Source of the DNA: Allobosea sp. LC85
GTDB lineage: Bacteria; Pseudomonadota; Alphaproteobacteria; Rhizobiales; Beijerinckiaceae
Length of the DNA stretch: 64,000 nucleotides
Direction of reading: 5' to 3'
NCBI RefSeq assembly: GCF_000735605.1
Contig: NZ_JPKG01000006.1
Span: 495,835 to 559,834, forward strand
In this document: positions 1 through 8,492 of the stretch, piece after piece
How the letters are laid out: every line of letters starts with the position of its first letter
Numbering within the stretch: position 1 is the stretch's first letter
Translations under genes and position numbers: made by a program
The notes under the pieces: model-generated
Seen by the model: only the letters and a program-made list of their open reading frames with translations
The model's database searches: none
Told to the model about the DNA's origin: nothing

Positions 1-1
1 T

Positions 2-1123
2 GCCGAGACCTCCCGCGGATGCAGCTTCAAGTGCAGCTTTTGCGTTATCCCCTCGGAAGTGGGGGTGCATGTGAGCCATGGGCTGGCCAGCTTCAAGGCG
101 TCGCTAGAAAGCGCGCTGGCATCGAGCCCCCGCTTCAGTATGCGCAGCTGGTATCCGATGGTCATGCTGCTCGACAACAATTTCTCGGACGACCGGGCCC
201 ATATGCTGGCTGTCTGCGAGCTCCTGCGCGACCACCCCAAGGTGCGGGGCTGGGGGGCGCTGGTCACCCAGAACGTCGTGCAGGATCGCGCGCTCATCGA
301 GACCTTCGCCGCCTCCAAATGCGTCGGGCTGTTCGTCGGGATTGAATCGCTCGATGCGGGTTTCCTGCGCCGCTACAACAAGACCCAGAACCTCGGCCGG
401 CGCCAGAATGTCATCGATGATGTCGCCTTTGCCGAGGGGCACGGCATTGCCGTCGGTTACGGCTATCTCTTCGATCCTCGCTACCAGACGGCAGCCGAGA
501 TGCAGCAGGCCATGGAAGCCATCGCCGAAAACCCGCTGATGCCGATGCCGACCTATCTCAGCGTCGTTGCTCCTCTCGCGGGAACACAACTCTTCTGGGA
601 AGATCTGGAAAGCGGGCGCCTTGCTCCCAATCTTCGCTTCCGTGACCTGGACGGCGAGACAATCTGCTACGCGCAGCTTGCCGAACCGGCCCAGCCGATC
701 GTCGCCTTTCTCGAGCGGATCTTCCGACGACCCTGGACCGTGGTCGGGCGCATGCGCATCCTGCTCAAGACCTTGCGGAGGCTTCGTCACAGCCGTTCGT
801 TCAATCCGATGCGATGGTACATCATCGCATCGGCGAGCTTTCATTGCTTTACCTGGTCAAAATCCTCGCCAGCGCGGCCGCGCACCTATCTGGCCGGGAG
901 CGACACGCTCGACCCGCAATATGGCGAACACCCAGATGATCTTACGGTCGAGGATCGCGTCCGCTATTTCGAGCCGATCGCGCTGACCGACGGCGACGGG
1001 AAGCCGAGCCTGTGGCTCATCCCTTATGCCGAAGCCCGCAGGAAGCCCAAGGCGACGGCACGATCTCTGCCGGTTTCGTCCCCCTCGGACGCAGGGATCG
1101 TCGCCATGCGGCCGGAGAAATAG
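2..1123 (+). CDS. radical SAM protein, 5' end outside the window
   Basis: The reading frame is open to the left edge of the window. The radical SAM cysteines Cys-x3-Cys-x2-Cys are read from positions 20-22, 32-34 and 41-43, in the context GCSFKCSFC. The GTG at 59 would remove them, so it is not the start. About 373 codons are visible. Downstream come a typical TIM-barrel core (GLFVGIESLD) and a long C-terminal part. The family cleaves S-adenosylmethionine with a 4Fe-4S cluster to make a radical; many members with this layout carry an N-terminal B12-binding domain, which would lie outside the window. The substrate cannot be told. The call of a radical SAM enzyme is firm; the subfamily is open. 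Confidence 0.85.
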   Translation, partial: AETSRGCSFKCSFCVIPSEVGVHVSHGLASFKASLESALASSPRFSMRSWYPMVMLLDNNFSDDRAHMLAVCELLRDHPKVRGWGALVTQNVVQDRALIETFAASKCVGLFVGIESLDAGFLRRYNKTQNLGRRQNVIDDVAFAEGHGIAVGYGYLFDPRYQTAAEMQQAMEAIAENPLMPMPTYLSVVAPLAGTQLFWEDLESGRLAPNLRFRDLDGETICYAQLAEPAQPIVAFLERIFRRPWTVVGRMRILLKTLRRLRHSRSFNPMRWYIIASASFHCFTWSKSSPARPRTYLAGSDTLDPQYGEHPDDLTVEDRVRYFEPIALTDGDGKPSLWLIPYAEARRKPKATARSLPVSSPSDAGIVAMRPEK

Positions 1124-1140
1124 CGCAGTATTCCCCAGGC

Positions 1141-1491
1141 TCACCTGCCTTTCGGCGTTGGGCCGGCTTTGCCCTTCGGAGCTGGAGAGCGCGGTCGCGG
1201 AACCTTGGAAGGGCCTCCCTCTCCCGGAGGCTCCCCGCCCTTCGGCATCGTCCCAAGCTTCTGGCTGGCGCTCTTGGGCGCATCGACATAGGCCCTGCCG
1301 ATGAGCCCCTGCAGCTCAGGCAGACTGTATTTGGCGAGATACGCGAGCGTCGCAGTCCGGAGCTTCGTGCTGTCTCCGACGGCCTCCGCCTGGGCAGCCT
1401 GAAGACCGTCCAGAAACCTGTTGAGCTCGTCCCGGGAGGCTCGCAACGGAGGCGGCGGCGGAGACTTTGGCTTGCGTGTTCTCACGGCCAT
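1141..1491 (-). CDS. small basic proline-rich hypothetical protein
   Basis: This gene encodes 116 residues. The start at 1491 was chosen because a GAGGTG ribosome site precedes it and because it clears the end of the lipase gene upstream by 17 bp; a longer frame would run into that gene. The N-terminus is Lys/Arg-rich with five consecutive prolines. A short, probably helical middle follows (about residues 20-75), then a Gly/Pro/Lys-rich and probably disordered tail. There is no signal peptide or membrane segment. It is co-directional with the lipase-like gene and probably co-transcribed with it. I do not recognise the family and assign no function. Confidence 0.6.
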   Translation of the reverse strand: MAVRTRKPKSPPPPPLRASRDELNRFLDGLQAAQAEAVGDSTKLRTATLAYLAKYSLPELQGLIGRAYVDAPKSASQKLGTMPKGGEPPGEGGPSKVPRPRSPAPKGKAGPTPKGR

Positions 1492-1508
1492 GACCGCACC
1501 TCGCCGAA

Positions 1509-2780
1509 CTACTGCATGATGTTGAGAATCTGTGCGCGGATCTGCGGGCTCAGCATCAGATCCATATGCTCGAAGCCGTCCCGGTCGATGTCTCCGGTCA
1601 CGGTCCGCACATTGGCCGCCAGTGTCGAGACCAGACGCGCGGACCAGGCCGGGATCACGCCGTCTCCCGGGCAATAGGAGTGATCCACGATGGGTGACGG
1701 ATCGGAGTTCGGATCGAAGGCGGGGTCGATCCAGTCCCATGTCTGCTCGTGGGTCGTCTCGTTGACGGTCCTGCCATTGCGCTGCTGAATGCCACGGATG
1801 TTGTAGAACTTGCTGTTCGTGGCCGCCCCGAGCGGCAGCGCCACCTTCTCATAGATCGATTTGCCCCGGTCCAGGGCGACATGGCTGAAGCCCCAGTTCT
1901 CGGGATAGCGCACCTGGGTTCCGTTCTTCTGGGGATTGTATGGATCGGCGAGCGAGCCGGTATCGTGATCCCTGACCGGATATCGCGACAGGGGAAATTT
2001 CGGATCAGAGGCCAGCGCCGCCTGATCACGCTGGAAGGTCGCCTGGTCCAGGTAGAGAAGCGTGTATGGCCCCGGCAGCGACGAGATCAACTGGGTCAGA
2101 TTTCTCGGATCATAGGACCATGAGAGCCTGTCCAGATCGGGGTCGCCCTTGAAGTAGCGATTCAGTTGCCCGGCATAACCATAAAACGGCGACCCGACGC
2201 TGATCGCTCGCCTGACCGCTGCGACATGCGAGCCGCCCTGGTTCAGGACCAGCTTCACGACCATGCCGCCGAAGCTGTGCCCGATCAGCGTCACATCGGC
2301 GAAGGGATCGGTGCCGCATTCGGTACGGACCCGCTGGCGGAACTTCGGCACGAAACTCTTCAGGAAGAAGCGCGCCACAAGCTCGGGATCACGCCGCCAG
2401 TCCCAGCCAAAGACGAACCAGTCGAACCTCCTGGATGTGCACCAGCTCAGAAAATCATCGTAGGGGACCAGCATCGGAGGAAACCGGACGCAGCCATCGG
2501 CGATCACGAAATGCCGGCCCGCGTCGTCATCGCCCTTCATCTTGAGGAGTAGCGCCCCACCGGTCAGGATCGGGCAATCGAGCCAGATCAGGTTGTAGAA
2601 ATAGGGCGTATTGCCTTGGGACGTGGTCGCCCATTTGATGCTGGACCCCATGCCTCCCGGGAACAGGATGACCGTCTTGCGCCGCGCCGGTCTGTGCTGC
2701 CTGTAGCGCGCGATGAACTGTGAAATCTGCTCGTCGAGCTGCGCGAGCTGTTCCTTGTCACGGTCAGCGGCGTAGCTCAT
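1509..2780 (-). CDS. LCAT-like alpha/beta hydrolase (putative lipase/acyltransferase)
   Basis: This gene encodes 423 residues from the ATG at 2780, which has GGAGGC six bases upstream; a longer frame up to 2906 exists but lacks such a site. The nucleophile elbow GHSFGG (Ser169) follows a predicted beta strand. The acid probably lies in CPGDGVIP and the histidine in FEHMDLM near the C-terminus, which gives the Ser-Asp-His triad of the lecithin:cholesterol acyltransferase and lipase group. An early LFPGGMGSS stretch resembles the oxyanion and lid region. No signal peptide is seen with this start. The natural substrate, an ester or phospholipid, is unknown. It is followed by the small basic protein at 1141-1491. 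Confidence 0.75.
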   Translation of the reverse strand: MSYAADRDKEQLAQLDEQISQFIARYRQHRPARRKTVILFPGGMGSSIKWATTSQGNTPYFYNLIWLDCPILTGGALLLKMKGDDDAGRHFVIADGCVRFPPMLVPYDDFLSWCTSRRFDWFVFGWDWRRDPELVARFFLKSFVPKFRQRVRTECGTDPFADVTLIGHSFGGMVVKLVLNQGGSHVAAVRRAISVGSPFYGYAGQLNRYFKGDPDLDRLSWSYDPRNLTQLISSLPGPYTLLYLDQATFQRDQAALASDPKFPLSRYPVRDHDTGSLADPYNPQKNGTQVRYPENWGFSHVALDRGKSIYEKVALPLGAATNSKFYNIRGIQQRNGRTVNETTHEQTWDWIDPAFDPNSDPSPIVDHSYCPGDGVIPAWSARLVSTLAANVRTVTGDIDRDGFEHMDLMLSPQIRAQILNIMQ

Positions 2781-3139
2781 ATCGCCTCCGGTCGAGAACG
2801 CTCTCACATTCACGGGCAAGGCAGGCTGGCCAGTCCGAGCGACAGGCCGGACCGGATGGGGCAACAACGATGCGACCATCGAAAGCCGCAGCCGCAACGA
2901 CAGCATCTCTCAAACGACTGAGGCAGGCAATGCTGGACTGACGCTGCGGGATGCTGCCCTCAAATCCGGACCACGAACTCAAGGCTGAACCAAGAAGGGG
3001 AACAGCGCCCGCCGCTCTGGTGCGTTCCGGCAGGAGGACATGATCGACCGTGCTTGCGCGCCCTCTCCGGCGCTCGCCATCGGCAAGTCCCGCCCGCGAG
3101 CCGTGGCGGGGATACGCCCGCACGGCCGGATCGCATCGG
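2781..3139. other. intergenic region, nothing recognised
   Basis: This stretch of about 360 bp lies between the start of the lipase-like gene and the end of the copper ATPase, both on the minus strand. Base composition matches the surroundings. The overlapping open frames have no ribosome site and resemble no known protein. The lipase promoter presumably lies in it, but no convincing -35/-10 pair was found. Confidence 0.4.
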
Positions 3140-5557
3140 TCACAACGTCACCGCCCGCAGCCGCGCGGCATTGGCGATCACGCTGACCGAGGACAAGGCC
3201 ATCGCCGCAGCAGCGATGATCGGCGACAACAGCAAGCCGAAGATCGGATAGAGCACGCCTGCCGCCACCGGAACGCCGAACGCGTTGTAGACGAAGGCGA
3301 AGAACAGGTTCTGCCGGATGTTCCGCATCGTGGCCTCAGACAGACGCCGGGCGCGCACAATCCCGGTCATGTCACCCTGGAGCAATGTGACGCCGGCGCT
3401 CTCGATGGCGACGTCGGTCCCGGAACCCATCGCGATGCCGACATCGGCGGCAGCCAGGGCCGGCGCGTCATTGACGCCGTCGCCTGCCATTGCGACCACG
3501 CGCCCTTCCCGCTTGAGCTTCGCCACCACGGCGCTCTTGTCCTCGGGGAGAACCTCGGCCTCGACCTCGGCGATGCCGAGCCGGCGGGCAACGGCTTGCG
3601 CCGTGGTGCGGTTGTCGCCGGTGAGCATGACGACACGGATGCCTTCAGCCCGCAGCGCCGACAGAGCCTGCGGCGTCGACGCCTTGACCGGGTCGGCAAT
3701 GGCGATCACGCCTGCCGGCTTGCCATCGGCGCCCATGAAGATCGCCGTCGCACCATCCCTGCGCAGTTCGTCCGCGATCTGGACGAGGCTCGACACATCG
3801 ACGCCGTGCTCGGCCAGGAAGCGATCATTGCCGAGCACGATCCGCCGCCCCTCGACCGTTCCCAGCGCTCCCTTGCCGGTCGGTGAATCGAAGTCCGCCA
3901 CCGGCGCCGTCGTAACGCCTTTGGCTTCGGCGGACGTAACGATCGCAACCGCCAGGGGGTGCTCGCTCGGCCGCTCCACGCTGGCGGCAAGGCGCAGGAT
4001 GTCGGCCTCGGAAAATCCCGGTGCCGGCCGGATCGCCGTAACCGCCGGCCGCCCCTCGGTGAGCGTACCGGTCTTGTCGACGACGAGCGTGTCGATTTTC
4101 TCCATCTGCTCAAGCGCCTCGGCGTTCTTGATCAGCACGCCAGCCCGGGCACCCCGCCCGACACCGACCATGATCGACATCGGCGTCGCAAGGCCGAGAG
4201 CACAGGGACAGGCAATGATCAGGACCGAGACCGCGGCCACCAGTCCGAAGGCCAGGCGCGGCTCCGGCCCCCAGATGGCCCAGGCGGCAAAGGCGAGCAT
4301 GGCAATGGCGATGACGGCCGGCACGAAGTAGCCCGACACCTGATCGGCCAGGCGCTGGATCGGCGCGCGGCTGCGCTGGGCCTCCGAGACCAGCAGGACG
4401 ATCCGCGCCAGCATGGTGTCGCGCCCGATCTTCTGCGCCTCGATGACGAGACCGCCGGACTGATTCATCGTGCCGCCGATCACGGCGTCGCCGACGGTCT
4501 TGGTCACGGGCATGGATTCGCCAGTCACCATCGATTCGTCGACCGCACTCCGGCCGTCGACCACTGCGCCGTCCACGGGCACTTTCTCGCCAGGCCGAAC
4601 CCGCAGGCGATCCCCCAATTGCACCGTATCGAGCTGGACTTCCTCCTCGGAGCCGTCGGCATTCAGACGCCGAGCCGTCTTCGGGGCGAGATCGAGAAGC
4701 GCGCGAATGGCGCCGCCCGTGCTTTCCCGCGCGCGCAGCTCGAGCACCTGCCCGAGCAAGACCAGCACCGTGATGACGGCCGCCGCCTCGAAATAGACCG
4801 CGACCGAGCCGTCATGCCCGCGGAAGGCCGGCGGGAAGATCCCGGGCATCAGCGTCGCCACCACGCTGTAGACCCAGGCAACGCCTGTTCCCATCGCAAT
4901 CAGGGTGAACATGTTGAGGTTGCGGCTGGCCAGCGAATGCCAGCCGCGCTCGAAGAACGGCCAGCCAGCCCAAAGCACCACCGGCGTCGCCAAGGCGAGC
5001 TGGATCCAGTTGGAGAGGTGACGCGGAATCATGTGGTCGAGGTCGAGCAGATGTCCGCCCATTTCCAGGATCGCAACCGGGAGGGCGAGAACGAGGCCGA
5101 TCCAGAAGCGCCGGCTCATGTCGATCAGCTCGGCATTGGGCTGCGCTTCGGCCGTCACCAGGACCGGCTCCAGTGCCATGCCGCAGATCGGGCAGGAACC
5201 TGGTCCGACCTGTCTGATCTCGGGGTGCATCGGACAGGTATAGGTCGCGCCATCCGGCGGGATATCCGCCGCTGTAGCTGCCTTTGGATCGGCGTAACGT
5301 GCTGGGTCAGCCTCGAATTTCGACTGACAGCCCGAGGAGCAGAAATAATAGGGCCGGCCCCCGTGCTGCGCGCGGTGTGTCGTTTCGTGCGGATCGACCG
5401 CCATCCCGCAGACAGGGTCTTTGGCCTGCCCCTCGTTCGTCTTCCCGGTGACATGGTGCCCGGCATGAGCACCATGTCCGCGGTGGCCATGGTGCTCGGC
5501 ATGGCCCGCATGGGTCTCGTGGCCACCGTGAGACGTCTCTTTCGGGGCATTCGCCAT
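3140..5557 (-). CDS. copA: copper/silver-exporting P1B-type ATPase with YHS and His-rich N-terminus
   Basis: This is an ATP-driven exporter of monovalent copper or silver in the inner membrane. The 805-residue start at 5557 follows an AAGGGA ribosome site. Residues about 10-35 are His/Gly-rich. A YHS-type metal domain follows at 44-92 (DPVCGM, YFCSSGC), then a heavy-metal-binding domain at 106-132 ([14 protein letters not shown]). The ATPase core has membrane-helix metal motif Cys-Pro-Cys at 450-452, phosphorylation motif DKTGTLT at 494-500 and a C-terminal [10 protein letters not shown] hinge. It lacks the usual GMTCxxC domains, unlike the second copper ATPase at 35800-38331. A CueR-type promoter lies directly upstream. 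Copper is the best guess because of that operator; silver is also possible. Confidence 0.9.
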   Translation of the reverse strand: MANAPKETSHGGHETHAGHAEHHGHRGHGAHAGHHVTGKTNEGQAKDPVCGMAVDPHETTHRAQHGGRPYYFCSSGCQSKFEADPARYADPKAATAADIPPDGATYTCPMHPEIRQVGPGSCPICGMALEPVLVTAEAQPNAELIDMSRRFWIGLVLALPVAILEMGGHLLDLDHMIPRHLSNWIQLALATPVVLWAGWPFFERGWHSLASRNLNMFTLIAMGTGVAWVYSVVATLMPGIFPPAFRGHDGSVAVYFEAAAVITVLVLLGQVLELRARESTGGAIRALLDLAPKTARRLNADGSEEEVQLDTVQLGDRLRVRPGEKVPVDGAVVDGRSAVDESMVTGESMPVTKTVGDAVIGGTMNQSGGLVIEAQKIGRDTMLARIVLLVSEAQRSRAPIQRLADQVSGYFVPAVIAIAMLAFAAWAIWGPEPRLAFGLVAAVSVLIIACPCALGLATPMSIMVGVGRGARAGVLIKNAEALEQMEKIDTLVVDKTGTLTEGRPAVTAIRPAPGFSEADILRLAASVERPSEHPLAVAIVTSAEAKGVTTAPVADFDSPTGKGALGTVEGRRIVLGNDRFLAEHGVDVSSLVQIADELRRDGATAIFMGADGKPAGVIAIADPVKASTPQALSALRAEGIRVVMLTGDNRTTAQAVARRLGIAEVEAEVLPEDKSAVVAKLKREGRVVAMAGDGVNDAPALAAADVGIAMGSGTDVAIESAGVTLLQGDMTGIVRARRLSEATMRNIRQNLFFAFVYNAFGVPVAAGVLYPIFGLLLSPIIAAAAMALSSVSVIANAARLRAVTL

Positions 5558-5568
5558 GATGTTCCCTT

Positions 5569-5602
5569 GCACAATCCGGCCGCGATGGCGGCGGGATTGT
5601 GC
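5569..5602. repeat. 9-bp inverted repeat in the copA leader
   Basis: GCACAATCC at 5569-5577 is matched by its exact reverse complement at 5594-5602, with 16 bp between. It lies between the CueR-type box and the copA start and overlaps the -10 element. It could form a leader hairpin or be a second protein site; this is not resolved by the sequence. Confidence 0.4.
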
Positions 5603-5626
5603 AACCTTCCATTGTGGGAAGGTCAA
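5596..5626 (-). promoter_or_regulatory. CueR/MerR-type promoter of copA
   Basis: On the minus strand TTGACC (5626-5621) is followed after exactly 19 bp by CACAAT (5601-5596). This over-long spacer is the hallmark of MerR-family promoters. A perfect dyad ACCTTCC-N6-GGAAGGT at 5604-5623 sits in the spacer and matches the known CueR operator. The same dyad occurs at both copper promoters near 38.4 kb, close to the cueR gene. Confidence 0.85.
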
Positions 5627-5635
5627 GCAGGCCCG

Positions 5636-6343
5636 TCACCGCTCCGCAGCATGCGCTTCGCAGAATTCCGCCAGGCTCCGGTAGGTCCAGGCCGGACGCG
5701 GCATATCCTTCGGCGACAGCGTCGCGCCGCCGCCCTCCTTGTCATGGCGGCGGTCGATCCAGGCGCTGCTGATCCCCATCGCACTGGCCGGCACGTGGTC
5801 GTGAAACAGGCTCTGCGCCACGTGGAGAATCTTGCCCTTCTCCTCGCCGACATGGGCCAGTATGTACTCGAAATTGGCGAGCGACGGCTTGTAGGAGCCG
5901 ATATCCTGCGCGGTGAAGCGGAGGTCGAACTCCGTGCCGAGCAGGGCCGCGCTGCGGCCAAGGCTCGCGCGATCGACATTGGAGAGCACGACCAGGCGAT
6001 AGTGCCGGGCCAGATATTGCAGAGCCTCACGACTATCGGCGAAGGCCGGCCAGCTCCCGACCGAAGCACCAAACTCCCGCGCCGCCTGCTGATCGGGCGA
6101 CGTGCTGAAATGCCTGGCGAGGTCGCCATGCACGCGCTCCAGAATCTCGGGATAGAGCAGCCGCGGCTGCTCAGCCTCCCACTGGCTTTCGAGCCGGGCA
6201 AACTCGGCGAGCAGGTTGTCGTCACGGACGGCAATCCCCCTGGCTTTCAGCCAAGGCTGCAGTTGCGCCAGCAGACCGGTCTCCCAGTCGATCAGGGTGC
6301 CGTAGACATCGAAGGTCAGGGTGGTGAAATCGCGCAGCTTCAT
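5636..6343 (-). CDS. haloacid dehalogenase, type II (HAD superfamily)
   Basis: This gene encodes 235 residues from the ATG at 6343, which has GGAG a few bases upstream; an in-frame ATG at 6376 would add 11 residues. The HAD nucleophile motif TFDVYGTLIDW is near the N-terminus, with the first Asp as the attacking residue. Motif II is VVLSNVD and motif III lies around GSYKPS, followed by HVAQSLFHDHVPA. This is the layout of (S)-2-haloacid dehalogenases, which hydrolyse 2-halo acids to hydroxy acids. Many close relatives act on other substrates, so the reaction is inferred only from family. It lies just downstream of the AraC-type regulator and on the same strand. Confidence 0.8.
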   Translation of the reverse strand: MKLRDFTTLTFDVYGTLIDWETGLLAQLQPWLKARGIAVRDDNLLAEFARLESQWEAEQPRLLYPEILERVHGDLARHFSTSPDQQAAREFGASVGSWPAFADSREALQYLARHYRLVVLSNVDRASLGRSAALLGTEFDLRFTAQDIGSYKPSLANFEYILAHVGEEKGKILHVAQSLFHDHVPASAMGISSAWIDRRHDKEGGGATLSPKDMPRPAWTYRSLAEFCEAHAAER

Positions 6344-6427
6344 GGCCGTCTCCATCATCTCTCTGGCGATGGTCATAGACCTGCGGCGATTCCCGCTCTT
6401 GTCCCGATCTCCAAATCTTTGGGCTCA

Positions 6428-7168
6428 CTATCCACGTCGCAAGGCCGCGGGTGTGGTCGAGCGCCGATGGCGCAGACTTCGCGTCAGTGCACTTTGATCG
6501 CTGAACCCGACGGCGAGCGCGATCTCGGCGAGCGGGCGCCGGGTTTCGCGGATCAGCCGCTCGGCTTCCCGCAGGCGCAGATCGGCCAGATAGCGCCCCG
6601 GCGGCATGCCGATCCAGCGCTGGAACAGCGCGTGCAAGCCGCTGACCGACACGCCCGCGGCAACGGCGAGTTGCTGGACCGTCAGCGTCGCATCATAGCC
6701 ATCGCCGAGCAGCGAGACCGCACGCTCGAGCGCTGGCGGCCAACGCAGCCGATCGCCAGCCCGTTCCGCGACCGCCTCGAGCAACATGCCGCCGAGCCGG
6801 TCGAGCAGGTCTGATCGGCGCGATGGCGCTGCCGCATCATGGGCGATGTAATGCGCGAGATGCCGCAACCCGGCGTCCAGTGCGTGAAATGGTTGGGCCT
6901 CCGCCTGTTGGACGAGGCGGTCCGGCAAACCAAAGAAGCCCGCTCCAGTCGGAACATCGAGCACGACGAAACGGCCATGCTGCGGGGTGGTGAAGCGGTG
7001 GGGGGCCTGCGAGGCGACAATCACGAAGCGGCTGTCATCGACGATGCCATCCTGCCCCGCGATGCGCATCTGCATGGTGCCATCGACGGGCACGACAATC
7101 TGATGCCAGTCATGAGCGTGCTCCGTCTCATGCGGCGGATAGGATCGTAGCGACAGGACCGGGCGCAT
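6428..7168 (-). CDS. AraC-family transcriptional regulator
   Basis: This gene encodes 246 residues from the ATG at 7168, which has GGAGG seven bases upstream; the longer frame to 7294 lacks such a site. The N-terminal half looks like a cupin sensor domain (HDWHQIVVPVDG). The C-terminal 100 residues carry the double helix-turn-helix of AraC (LAVAAGVSVSGLHALFQRW, then LAEIALAVGFSDQSALTR). It is followed by the HAD dehalogenase with about 85 bp between and is divergent from the LysR gene. It may regulate the dehalogenase or the LysR/MFS pair; the inducer is unknown. Confidence 0.85.
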   Translation of the reverse strand: MRPVLSLRSYPPHETEHAHDWHQIVVPVDGTMQMRIAGQDGIVDDSRFVIVASQAPHRFTTPQHGRFVVLDVPTGAGFFGLPDRLVQQAEAQPFHALDAGLRHLAHYIAHDAAAPSRRSDLLDRLGGMLLEAVAERAGDRLRWPPALERAVSLLGDGYDATLTVQQLAVAAGVSVSGLHALFQRWIGMPPGRYLADLRLREAERLIRETRRPLAEIALAVGFSDQSALTRSLRHRRSTTPAALRRG

Positions 7169-7410
7169 CCGCAGCCTCCCCACTCGAAGTTCCGTGCCCG
7201 AAGTTTGGCTCCCCGGGCAGCGCCGGCATGAGCAGGGCAAGGTGGGCGGAGAAAGGCAGCTTCGCAACCGCCATTCGACGGAAGGCCGAGGCAAATGGGC
7301 CAGTCCCGGGGCGCGCCTCCCGGCCTTCTCAGGTCAATTCATGGACCTTGCCACGGCAATCGCCCATAACAGAATCGAAAGTCCACCTGAGTGGATGATG
7401 AGATCGCCCG

Positions 7411-8298
7411 ATGCTCAATCTCAACGACCTCCATCTCTTCGTCCAGGCCGTCGACAGCGGCGGCTTCGCTTCGGCCTCGCGCCGCCTCGGCATGCCCAAA
7501 TCGACGATCAGCAAGCGCGTCGCGGAGCTTGAAGCCAGTCTCGCCACACGGTTGATTCACCGGACATCGCGCAGCTTCGCGCTGACTGAACTCGGGCGCG
7601 ACTTCTACGAGCATGCGCGTGCCGCGCTGATCGAGGCGGACGCTGCCGAGAGCATCGTCCGCCGGCGCCAGGCCGAGCCCAGCGGCACGGTGCGGGTCAC
7701 GACTTCGGTTCCAACCGCGCAGCTCTACCTGGCGGAGCGCCTGCCCGCGCTTGTGGCAGCCTATCCGAAGCTGACGGTGCAGCTTCATGCCACCGATCGC
7801 TTCGTCGATCTGGCCCAGGAGGGTTTTGACATTGCAGTGCGCAGCCATTTCGCGCCGCTGCCGGATTCAGGGCTCGTGCAATTGCAGGTCGCCACAGAGA
7901 CCATCATCCTGGTGGCGTCTCCGGGCTATCTCAGCCAGCGGAGTACACCCACCGTACCGGGCGATCTGAGTGAGCATGACGGGCTCCTGGTCGACTCGTC
8001 CGCCAAGATCTGGCGGCTGCGCGACAGCGGAGGCAAGGAGGTGCTCGCCACGCCCTTCGGGCGCTTCATCGCCGACGAAACGCAGATATTGCTCGGAGCC
8101 GCCAAGGCCGGGCTCGGGATCGCGTGCCTGCCGGAGGTCGCCTGCGGAAGAGCCATCGATGCCGGCGAAATCATGCGTGTCTTGCCGGACTGGACAGCCG
8201 GCACGGTCACGACCTCGATCCTGACGACACATCGGCGCGGGCAGCTCCCTGGCGTCCGAGCCGTCGTCGCGTTCCTGGCAAAGGGGCTGCGCGCCTAG
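7411..8298 (+). CDS. LysR-family transcriptional regulator
   Basis: This gene encodes 295 residues, the normal length. The N-terminal winged HTH is clear (FASASRRLGMPKSTISKRVAELE, about residues 18-42). It is followed by the linker helix and a periplasmic-binding-like effector domain from about residue 90. The closest style is the subgroup of short single-target LysR regulators that control exporters or dehydrogenases. The MFS gene at 8493 lies on the same strand 194 bp downstream and the AraC gene is divergent upstream. No clear Shine-Dalgarno precedes the ATG. Effector and target are unknown. Confidence 0.85.
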   Translation: MLNLNDLHLFVQAVDSGGFASASRRLGMPKSTISKRVAELEASLATRLIHRTSRSFALTELGRDFYEHARAALIEADAAESIVRRRQAEPSGTVRVTTSVPTAQLYLAERLPALVAAYPKLTVQLHATDRFVDLAQEGFDIAVRSHFAPLPDSGLVQLQVATETIILVASPGYLSQRSTPTVPGDLSEHDGLLVDSSAKIWRLRDSGGKEVLATPFGRFIADETQILLGAAKAGLGIACLPEVACGRAIDAGEIMRVLPDWTAGTVTTSILTTHRRGQLPGVRAVVAFLAKGLRA

Positions 8299-8492
8299 CC
8301 CTGGACATGCCGACAGCAGAATAATCCGGCCGTCAGGAATAGTTTTCCCAAGCGAAGCGTCGGTCGCGATGTTATTCATCTCCGGCATTCGCCCCGAATC
8401 AGCCCGCCTGACGAAAATAGTTCGATGAGGATCGTCGCCCCGGCCGCCAGGTCTTCGCTGCCGCAGCTCCGTGAAGAGCCGCTCGCCGACGG

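Noticed and set aside
3959..6814. A 951-codon open frame on the plus strand over the copper ATPase and dehalogenase
   Set aside because: It is antisense to clear genes with catalytic motifs, has no ribosome site, and spans several unrelated genes; this is the normal GC-rich third-position shadow.
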